In this document: piece after piece, positions 56,040-64,000 of the stretch
Position numbering within the stretch: the first letter of the stretch is position 1
Layout: the number at the start of each line of letters is the position of its first letter
NCBI GenBank assembly: GCA_028583605.1
Contig: CM053336.1
Coordinates: 22,925,004-22,989,003 of the forward strand
Origin: Dastarcus helophoroides
Lineage: Eukaryota > Arthropoda > Insecta > Coleoptera > Bothrideridae
Reading direction: 5' to 3'
DNA length: 64,000 bases
Position numbers and translations under genes: made by a program
The notes under the pieces: generated by a model
The model's database searches: none
Seen by the model: the letters and a program-made list of their open reading frames with translations, nothing else
Told to the model about the DNA's origin: nothing

Positions 56040-56994
56040 ATCTCTTTCTGTTTCTCTCCCTCTCCTGAATTTCTGGATTTGGAATGGGTTGCCTAAAGTT
56101 GTTTAGGCCAGCACTTAGGCTACCCTTTTCATGTCCATTGTGCTATCCCCATGATTGGAGGCGTCCTTAGTCATTCATTTAGCCACCTAACCTTGTTGAG
56201 AAACTGAAGAACGTCATTTGGATGCGCCTCATTCAAACTAGCCACACCTAGGCCAGAAGTCTCCCAGCGAGGATGCTCTGATTGATGATGGTGCCCGGCA
56301 GTGGCACATCATGTGTTCGACACTCTCATCTTCTTCTAAATGCCCTCTACAGCTAGGGTCGCATTTAATTCATATTTTGTGAAGGTGTTTGTTTAATCGA
56401 CAGTGACCTGTCCAAATCCTTACAAGTTTTCTTGAAAGTTGTGAGCATAGTTTTCTCCTTCCTTTGCACGGCATTCTGATGAATGCGTGAATCTGTTGGC
56501 ATGTTGTTATTGACTCCCATTGGGCTTTGTGTTTAGGACAGATTTTTTCGTTAAGTAGGGTTCTTAAGGCTGATCTAGCCAGGGAAAGGATAGGTTCTAG
56601 TACAACAAATTTTTCCTTTGAACCTCTCCTTGTCAGTTTGTCAGCACGGTCGATTTTCTTCTTTCCGGAATGTCCTTTTGATCCATATTAGATCAACTAC
56701 ATTCTCATGTAATAGACGTTCTTAAGCTAGGTGACAGTTCCATACCAGCACTGAGTTTATTTTCACATTCTTCACAGCCTTAAAGGGCTGCCTGGCTGTT
56801 CGTCTTCATTTGTATATATTTTCCTGTAATGTTCAGTCGCGTCATTTGCTCGGCGCTATATAAAATTCTCAACATCTTCGCTTGGAAGATTGTTGAGCAT
56901 TTATCTAATTTAATACTTACGTTTAGGTTAAGGTTTTCCGAAAATACTCCCGTTCCAGTACCCGTGTTTGTTTACAATCCATTCGTGCATATAC
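56040..56994 (-). pseudogene. LINE RNase H and C-terminal part (one half of split LINE)
   Basis: The minus-strand reading from 56994 down shows GAGVFSENLNLNVSIKLDKC (about 56900-56960), then FQAKMLRILYSAEQM, then SQAALKAVKNVK (about 56770-56800), the central strand and helix of a LINE-type RNase H. Further down come worn pieces with a Cys-His tail (CRGHLEEDESVEHMM, about 56300-56350). Stops are frequent. The RT half of the same element is at 58350-58985 on the same strand, so a Gypsy element inserted between them. I- or R1-group LINEs have this RT plus RNase H layout; the exact clade is not decided. Confidence 0.7.
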
Positions 56995-58349
56995 TGTAAC
57001 AAAATGTAGTTATTGAATTGGTATTAGTAAGGAATTCTATAGAAAAAATTGATAATGGGAGGCGGCCGCGATAATGAATCATACGGCAGATAAGCGCTCT
57101 AAATGTTTCCGTAAGCGATAGGATTCCGTTTTAGAAAACAAGGAGCCTATAAATACGCGGTTGTCTTTCCCTCAGAAGTTAATTAAATAGTCAGTTGGTT
57201 AGTTAAGTTAGTTAATAAAACAGTAAGTTAGTTGGTTCGTTAGTTAGTTAATTAGTCAGTTGGTCAGTTAGTTAAGTGAATTATAATTACAGGGTTTCGA
57301 AATCAGTTTGGAAATAAAGTGTTACAATTCACGAAGTTTAAATTTTCGGCCGATAACGCGCAACAACTGGTGTGAGAAGCAAGATTAGTTTTGTAAATTG
57401 TGCTTTATTTCCCGGAGGAATTCGTGCGAGGTCCCGAAATATCGCGTTAGCGACTCGTAGCAATAATTAAGTTTGGACTTACGACGAACGTTATAAATTG
57501 AAAAATAGTTTATATGGGTCACGTCAAGAAAATTCATCATCATTCTAGAACGCTTTATGAAAATGAGATTAAAATCGGCCAAAATGGAACAACAATTGCA
57601 AGCAATATTAGCAATGATGAAAGACAAAGAGAAAAAGGAGAAAGAACATAGGCGACAAAAAAAAGATGAATAGGAAGAACAAAGACAACACGAAAAAGAA
57701 GAGGAGGGACAGAAAACGAATGCAGACAAACAGGAATTGCTTAGTCTATTAGCAAATATAACAGAAAAGATGGAAATAGACTTTGCAAAAGTAGAAGAAG
57801 AAATTTGAGGAATGAAAGATGAGATGGACGAAGTCAAAGGAGAAATTGGAGAAGTAAAAGTAGAAATTGCAGAAATAAAAGGAGCAAATTTAATAACAAG
57901 CTTCTTGATTTGAACAAAGCAACACAAAAAAATTAACAAAATCGAAAATGCCATGAAGAAGCTGCTAAGTGGACAATTTACACAATATGAATCCGCTATT
58001 TCTTCCCAAAAAGTAAAACATCCGATCTACGATGATAAAACATCCTTTCAGATCTACAGAAAACAGCTCGAAGTTATTGCTAGGGTTAATCGGTGGATGA
58101 AAAACAAAAAGGCGGCCTCATTGGTAGTATCCCTGCGCAGAGAAACTCTGGAACTACTTCTAACTCTATCTAATCATGAATAAGCTAACCATAAGGATCT
58201 ATCAGGGCTCTAGATTTGAGATTTAGAGACCACCATTTGCAGCAAGTTCTCTAGTCTCAACTACTAGTGAGAAGGTATAAAAGTGGTGAAACGCTGCAAG
58301 AATTCGACGCAGACGTGATAAGACTGGCCATATGTCGCCTACCCAAAAA
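56995..58349 (+). mobile_element. Truncated Gypsy element inserted in a LINE
   Basis: It begins with an LTR at 56995-57365 (TGTAACAAAATG start, GCGGCCGCGATAATGAAT block, TATA-like CTATAAATA near 57148, GATAACGCGCAACA end), continues with a leader and gag, and stops abruptly near 58349 where the LINE resumes. No pol and no 3' LTR are present. A tandem TTAGTTAGTTAG-rich stretch (57186-57275) is expanded compared with the other LTR copies. Confidence 0.8.
57584..58345 (+). pseudogene. gag remnant of truncated Gypsy element
   Basis: It starts MEQQLQAILAMMKDKEKKEK at 57584, closely like the gag at 31928 but without its tandem repeat expansion. It passes a stop at 57671, then ELLSLLANITEKMEIDFAK, a Glu/Lys-rich coiled-coil-like stretch, then SSQKVKHPIYDDKTSFQIYR and QLEVIARVNRWMK (58000-58105), the counterpart of the capsid block of the other copy. 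A GETLQEFDADVIRLA piece closes it. Stops at 57671, 57807 and 58180 and frameshifts are present. No zinc knuckle remains because the element is cut at 58349. Confidence 0.75.
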
Positions 58350-58985
58350 TGTAGGATACGTTTGGTATTCTTGTTTGTGGTTCATCCATTTTTATACGGT
58401 AGAATGTTGTGAAGTTTTAACTTCATCGGTAGATGGTCCATCAGTTCACCCAAAATGGACCACTTGTGGAGCGCCTTTTTCATTATGCGCCGATGGCCCA
58501 CCATTTTACCTGCCGTATTCCACATTCCTGCAGATCGCAAGCAAAGAACCGAACCCTGTGACGCCCCCTCAAGAAATATATAAAGAGGTGGCAGAACACA
58601 AGATCTTCTCTATAGCCGCTTTTAGCGTAAATTTCGTGGCTCCTATCACTGTCAGACACGCTAGTCTCTGGATGTGATTTAGCTTTTGTTTCATAGTGGT
58701 CCACTTTGTCTTTGACCACCAAACTATAACGCCTTAGCTTACAATTGGTGTGATGTCTGCTGTGTATAGCTAGTAGACCATCTTAGGGAATAACCTCCAA
58801 GACTTTTCGATAGCCCCACGGCATTGCCAAAAGATTTTTCCATGCGTTGATCAAATTTTACTACTGATAGTTTCCTCTTGTTCGTGAAAAAAATTATTTC
58901 CGTCTTCGCAGGGTCTACTGCTAGGGAATGTTCTTTACACTATTTCTCGACTTCCTCTTACTCCCTCAAGATTTACTCTTCAGTA
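58350..58985 (-). pseudogene. LINE RT C-terminal part (other half of split LINE)
   Basis: The minus-strand reading from 58985 down shows KTEIIFFTNKRKLSVVKFDQ (about 58855-58920), then a VYxLYTADITPIVS and VIVWWSKTKWTTMKQKLNHI block (about 58690-58800), RLACLTVIGATKFTLKAA (about 58620-58675), and down to ELMDHLPMKLKLHNILPYK. These match the thumb region that follows the RT core, with the YxAxIxPIxxYGxxVWW and TGAxxxTPTxAxE patterns of R1/Jockey-like LINEs. It joins in order to the RNase H half beyond the inserted Gypsy element. Confidence 0.7.
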
Positions 58986-60029
58986 GGCCTTTGTAAATGA
59001 TAATCCCGCTAATAACACCTCAAACCCACCCAATTGAAAATTTTTAAGGACTACTATATAGCAAAGTGTACGATAAACAGCTGCAGCCAAAAAACAGAAA
59101 CAACTAACTGTTAGGTGTAAAAGTTTCGAAAAGATATGCAAAACTAATGTTTAGGCCGCTCAAATTCTGATGGTTGAAGTTCGCACAACATTACCCCACG
59201 TTGAACAGCACGGGCCCGTTCATTTGGTTTAAGCTGGTAATTGTGTTATTTACTAATCTGCTAATCGCACTTATTACAGAAAAATATGGTTAAGTGTTTT
59301 GTGCCAAAATTTTGAGACATAAACATAGGATATTTTGTTAGATAGGTTAGGCAATTCTTATTAGATTTTTTGAGTATGAAACTCAGAATTTTGCTATTTT
59401 TAAAATATTGCCACATTTTCACACAAAATATTTATATTTAATTTTAATATTTCGACGTTTTTCTTGAGATTTCAACTCAAAATATACTTCCTTTCTGCGA
59501 ATATTTGTAAGAATTAAGTGTTTTTATGAGGTTTTAGTTTATTAAAATTTAGCGTTTAACTAAACTGATAGTGCCTTTTTTCTAAAATGTATAATTGAAA
59601 TTAAAAATGTCAGTTGTTTTAAAGGCTTTGTACTTTTAAAGGAAAATAACGGAACCCTTATAATCTCACTCTCGTGTCTATCCCAAAAAGTTTGTCCCGA
59701 AAATGTTTCCTCAAAGACTATATAACGTAAAAATTTGAAATTTCGCATAGAGCTAGTTCTCGATAACCCAGGTAAACACCACCAGCCAGTGACTTGAAAA
59801 AGAAAATATTTTATAATAAAATGGGGGTTCATTTAATCTTCAAGAAATCAAGTTTTGGTTAATATATCGTGTGAGGTATCATTTGAAACAGCTAGCGTTA
59901 AGGATTTTAAAATATGTTTTTTTGATCCAATCGTCTTAAAGATACAGCTACAAATATGTTAGAAATGACCGTTCCCCCCTGTTTTCCTAGGTTTCTTAAG
60001 ATAAAATTTAAATTTTAATAGGGTTAGTA
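58986..60029. other. Spacer, nothing recognised
   Basis: No gene or element recognised. A 90-codon minus-strand frame at 59560-59832 has no known domain. Confidence 0.4.
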
Positions 60030-60453
60030 TACAGGGTGTTACAAAAGTCCGGGCCGCTACTTCAGGAGCATATTCTATACATTAAAATATGAAAAATATT
60101 GAAATACATTTTTTCTTTAAATTGCCTCCTAACGGAGATATGACCATTTAAAGATGGCGCCCCTAAAGTGGTTTTTTTACTACAAAAAGTTAACGGTTAG
60201 TAGCAAAGTCATGAAATTGGGCAAGCAGTTATAGAATTGGATTAGGCATATTCTCATGTAACATATTTTTTAAATAAGCAGTAGCGTGGTGTGTAGGGGG
60301 TTGCCCGCGATTATTTTTTGCCGTAACTTTTTTGTATTGCAATATTTCGACACAAAAGTGCCATAATCGTAAAAAGCAACATTTTTTATACAAAAAAGGT
60401 ACTCTTTCTCAAAGTCGCTAAAAGTAACCGTTTCCGAGAAAAAAGCGTTTAAA
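60030..60453. repeat. Left long inverted repeat of DD41D element
   Basis: Pairs with 61833-62262 in inverse orientation. Its inner end is GCGTTTAAA. Confidence 0.85.
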
Positions 60454-60670
60454 TAATCCTATCCCGTCTTCGAAATTCTAACTAATTTGTATAAGAAAAA
60501 ATAAGTTGGTCATGCAAACTGATCGTAAAGAAAACAATTGTACTTGACAATATTTGCCAGAGATTGACGTTGTGTCACTGATAAAATTTGGTCGTAAGCT
60601 GTAAACTTTAGCAGATTTTGTTGTCAATAGTAAGTGTAGTAGTTTTTTAACTTTTCATTATTTTGATAAA

Positions 60671-61732
60671 ATGGACTATTCAAATCAAGAAATGGCCGAT
60701 ATGCATTTAATGTACGGGCTTGCAAATTGTAATCGTGCTGAAGCAAGACGGCTTTATGCTGAACTAATAGACACCTACCAGGAGAAAAATTGTTCCAGAA
60801 AATTCATGCTCGTTTATGTGAAACAGGAAATTTTGTTTTCAAAGGCGAACTTGTTGGAAGGCCAAACGCAGAAGTTGCTAATTTAGAGGAGCGTGTGCTT
60901 CAGCGAGTTGAAGAAGATCCATGTGTCAGCACTAGACAACTTGCTTTAGCCGAAGGAGTAAATCACGTAACTATCTGGCGAATTTTGAAATTTTACCAAT
61001 TTTACCCCTATCATTTTCAAAGAGTGCAAGGGTTACTTGCTGCTGATTATCCTCCAAGAATAGAATTTTGCAACTGGCTATTGCATAAGATCGCTGAAAA
61101 TGAGAACTTTCCATCGCTCATATTATTTACGGACGAAGCGGGTTTTACCAGAAACGGGATACTTAACTTTCACAACATGCATCAGTGGCAAGTTGAAAAT
61201 CCCAATGCAGTTATTCAGTCGAGACATCAGCAACATTTTTCACTTAACATTTGGGGAGGAATAATAGGAGACTATAATTGGACCGTTTTTTTTACCTCAT
61301 AGGTTAACAGGAGCATCATATAGATATTTTTTGCAAACAGAGTTACCCGTGTTACTTGAAAATGTTCCACTCATAACAAGACAGCGAATGTGGATAATGC
61401 ACGATGGGGCACCTGCCCATTTTAGTGCAGTTGCTAGGGAATTTTTGAATAACAACTGTCATCAACGATGGATAGGTCGAGGAGGTCCGATACCATGGCC
61501 AGCTAGGTCTCCTGACCTCAACCCACTCGATTTCTACTTATGGGGACATCTAAAGCAGATCGTCTATTCCACACCAGTTGACAATATCAATGATCTTCGT
61601 GAACGAATTGAAAATGGGTTCAACCAGATTCACAATACACCAGGCATTTGCGAAAGAGTAAGGAGTTCCCTTAGAAGACGAGCCGAGCAATGTATTGCTG
61701 CAGGGGGCAGTAATTTCGAACACTTGCTTTGA
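60671..61732 (+). pseudogene. Mariner-superfamily transposase, DD41D, two frameshifts
   Basis: A cut-and-paste DDE transposase. It starts MDYSNQEMADMHLMYGLANC at 60671; a first frameshift lies in the A-run near 60785-60789, after which the frame reads LFQKIHARLCETGNF, a linker with VGRP, then a helix-turn-helix VSTRQLALAEGVNHVTIWRI. The first catalytic Asp is in FTDEAGF (about 61132). A second frameshift sits in the T8 run near 61288-61295. The second Asp is in HDGAPAHF (61403) and the third in SPDLNPLDFYLWG (61529); 41 residues lie between the last two, so DD41D, the spacing reported for the rosa-type lineage. It ends with FEHLL and TGA at 61730-61732, about 353 residues in all. Both breaks are in homopolymers, so sequencing error or recent decay are both possible. 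Confidence 0.9.
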
Positions 61733-61832
61733 TTTTTTTTTTCTTAATTTTGTACTATTTTTATATCAATGCAGTTAGTAGTGGATAAATTAGAAATTTG
61801 CAAAACGAATTCTAATAAATGCAACAATTTTG

Positions 61833-62262
61833 TTTAAACGCTTTTTTCTCGGAAACGACTTATTTACTTTTAGCGACTTTGAGAAAGAGTCCCTTTTTTG
61901 TATAAAAAATGTTGCTTTTTACGATTATGGCACTTTTGTGTCGAAATATTGCAATACAAAAAAGTTACGGCAAAAAATAATCGCGGGCAACCCCCTACAC
62001 ACCACGCTACTGCTTATTTAAAAAATATGTTACATGAGAATATGCCTAATCCAATTCTTTAACTGCTTGCCCAATTTCATGACTTTGCTACTAACCGTTA
62101 ACTTTTTGTAGTAAAAAAACCACTTTAGGGGCGCCATCCTTAAATGGTCATATCTCCGTTAGGAGGCAATTTAAAGAAAAAAATGTATTTCAACATTTTT
62201 CATATTTTAATGTGTAGAATATGCTCCTGAAGTAGCGACCCGGACTTTTGTAACACCCTGTA
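61833..62262. repeat. Right long inverted repeat of DD41D element
   Basis: Inverse copy of 60030-60453. A few single-base differences and small indels are visible, such as CATTTAAAGATGGCGCC on the left against CATTTAAGGATGGCGCC read inverted on the right. Confidence 0.85.
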
Positions 62263-62264
62263 TA

Positions 62265-62722
62265 TTGGGCCATAGATTACGTTGGTCAACAAAATTGAAG
62301 TTTTGTCATGTCACATGAACTTCTTTTGTATTTTTTAGTAGTGTTAATTGTTGTCATTTATAATAAGCACTTGTGAATTTTTCATCACCCATGACATTTG
62401 TTTGTTAAATGTTTGAAAAATGATAAATCTCCAGAAATATAAAATAAGAAATGTAAATTAGGAACCTATAATCTTTGTTTTTCGAGATAATTTAGTTTTT
62501 AATTGGTTCCTCTTGATCAAGCAGTAGTAGTCAGTCAACACCCTTGAGTTTAATCTGCCCTGATAAATTTTTTCCATCATTGGAATGTCCGCATGAAACT
62601 TTTATTAGTTCTTATCACTTAGAACCCCCAGATTTCTCCAATTCGTTGACATAAAGTCAATAAATGTGCCTAAAAAATGAATCTTGATCCCCATATTGCA
62701 ACCCAAAGTTTTATAAGATAAA
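62265..62722. other. Spacer, nothing recognised
   Basis: No gene or element recognised. Confidence 0.4.
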
Positions 62723-62724
62723 CT

Positions 62725-62955
62725 TCTTCCGAGATTGGACCGTGTCAAAGAACTACTAAAAGTGTTCGACGTTTCACCCACCATCGCAGGGGGCTTCTTC
62801 AAGAACAAAGAAAAGAAACAATAAATGAAAAGAGGTATATGAGCGAATATGCAAAAATGAAAGAAGGAAAAGGCCAATTTCAAAACATCAGAGCACGATG
62901 GTGGGCGAAACGTCGAACACTTTTAGTAGTTCTTTGACAGGGTCCAATCCCGGAA
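62725..62955. repeat. Inverted repeat, arms about 62 bp, 108-base loop
   Basis: The arms at 62725-62786 and 62895-62955 are near-perfect inverses containing AAGAACTACTAAAAGTGTTC and CGACGTTTC. Sequence beyond the right arm (to 63000) recurs at 10104-10160. The family is probably a small palindromic element. The right arm contains CGAAACGTC, which resembles the 3' half of a hammerhead motif, but the CUGANGA half is not seen. Confidence 0.75.
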
Positions 62956-63000
62956 GATGTATATCCTGTACTGACCCTGGCCGTGGAAGCCTGCGTTATC

Positions 63001-64000
63001 ATATCAAAGTTTTATACTCCAATAAAAGATTTTTAACCAAATACCTTTAGATGTCACTCTTATTGGTAAACCAAAAAATTTACATTTAAATTTTTAAAGC
63101 ATCTTCATGCTAAGTGTTTCAAAATATTTAATTTTTCATTTAAATGAGTATTTTATTCATTTTCTTAATTTGAGGTTCTACTACTACTACTTCACTCATT
63201 CTGGGGAATTTTCCTTTGAAATATAAAAATCCATTTTATTGGGATCCATCGCCTCTAAAAAAAATTTGGTACGCCTAATTTGATATGAAGTGGGGGAGAA
63301 ATAAACCAGAGAGCTTGGCAAGTATAAATGCTTGACAGTATTCTATTTACAAATTAACGATGTACGTGTAATACAAACTTTTTTCTAATTATGATTTTTT
63401 CGATCTCTGGTGTCCCATTCACATTAAAAGTACCCAAATTTTAATGATAAAATAGACTTTAAATGAGGAATTAACATGTCCATGATATTATGTTTTACTT
63501 CTAATAAAATGTTTTAAGATGTAAATAATATATGGACCTAAATAAAAACGGGACAATATTTGGGAAGATTACATTTCCAAAAATAAATTTTACCCTGTCA
63601 CAAGAAAACTGGGGGTAATGGAAAAAATAATATAAATGGTTTCATAATGGGGGTAGGTAATCCAAACACAATTACCTACCAGAGTTCGTGTGACAAAACC
63701 AATGTTGACCAGTGTTATCGGACACTGCGGGTGTTTTCGATATCCTAATAGTTGTTGAACATAAAAATATTTTATGAAATAACAGATCCTTGCATTTCAA
63801 AGCTTTTTGACCCATATAGTAATAACTTTTTCAAATAGAAACTTTAATTAGCTAAAAGATAGAACGCAGATCAAATTTGTCTTTTATTTTATTTCATTTG
63901 GATGACTATTTTCGTAGTTAGTTGGTTGCATAAACAGAAGAAAAAAGTTGATTAAAAAAAAATAATGTTTGAGTTCGTCGTTAAAGATCGACTTATTTCA
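63001..64000. other. AT-rich spacer to window end
   Basis: No gene seen. A small hairpin, GGTAGGTAAT with ATTACCTACC around CCAAACACA, lies at 63652-63680. Confidence 0.5.

Larger units (their letters stand above)
60030..62262 (+). mobile_element. DD41D mariner-like transposon with long inverted repeats
   Basis: TACAGGGTGTTACAAAAGTC at 60030 and its inverse ending at 62262 sit next to TA (60028-60029 and 62263-62264). The inverted repeats run about 425 bases (60030-60453 and 61833-62262) and differ at only scattered positions, so the element looks fairly young. The transposase lies between them on the plus strand. Most mariners have short ends near 30 bp, so these long arms are notable. No other gene is inside. 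Confidence 0.9.

Noticed and set aside
57385..57954. 189-codon minus-strand ORF rich in Ser, Phe and Cys
   Set aside because: It is the shadow of the plus-strand Glu/Lys-rich gag region of the truncated Gypsy element.
56995..58349. Endogenous retrovirus with envelope
   Set aside because: None of the LTR elements in the window has a recognisable envelope region; they are ordinary Gypsy-type retrotransposon remnants.
1..64000. CRISPR array, bacterial operon or rRNA genes
   Set aside because: No evenly spaced direct repeats with unique spacers, no operon-like clustering and no conserved rRNA blocks were seen.

Overview
The window looks like nuclear DNA of an insect: AT-rich, gene-poor and dominated by decayed transposable elements. 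The insect assignment rests on a divergent odorant receptor (7tm_6 type) gene and a close partial paralogue. The order cannot be fixed from the sequence alone, and no bacterial genes, rRNA genes or CRISPR arrays are visible.

Host genes. One odorant receptor gene, OR1, can be assembled by eye from seven plus-strand exons between 15422 and 39534, giving an open product of 381 or 384 residues. Its first intron is 52 bp. Three others are swollen to about 5.5, 3.3 and 13.2 kb. A second gene, OR2, shows its first three exons at 49613-55013, with splice phases identical to OR1 and exons of nearly the same length. Its 3' exons are not seen and may lie past the window edge.

Left region (1-15.2 kb): a Tc1-type transposase relic; an internally deleted Gypsy-type LTR element next to a duplicated flank; a plus-strand LINE (4.7-7.5 kb) and a minus-strand LINE relic; palindromes and hairpins; a solo LTR with ATAT target duplications (10576-10926); a TA-flanked element with long inverted repeats that encloses a CGGBP1-like hAT relic (11214-13971); and a tRNA-like SINE just upstream of OR1.

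OR1 introns (15.7-39.5 kb): a ZMYM-like hAT relic, LINE and Tc1 pieces, a 1.36 kb element with about 300-bp inverted repeats, and a nest at 26.29-35.43 kb. In that nest a small inverted-repeat element has been split by a 4.2 kb hAT element (itself split by a TA-flanked element) and by a deleted Gypsy element. A solo LTR of a second family lies at 36393-36770, within degenerate A/T-rich repeats.

Middle (39.5-49.3 kb): a hairpin with about 80-bp arms, LINE and Tc1 relics, and a 3.9 kb hAT-ended element (45312-49225) with no recognisable gene, filled with degenerate AAATTTTGA/CTTTTT-like repeats.

OR2 region (49.4-55.1 kb): the large intron holds a ZMYM-like hAT (50139-54103). Its transposase is interrupted by an 861-bp inverted and tandem repeat block flanked by 14-bp direct repeats. 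The block carries two complete hammerhead ribozyme motifs, one on each strand. This is the most interesting structure in the window.

Right region (55.1-64 kb): a minus-strand LINE (RT then RNase H) split by a truncated Gypsy element; a DD41D mariner-like element with about 425-bp inverted repeats and a twice frameshifted transposase (60030-62262); and a small inverted-repeat element.
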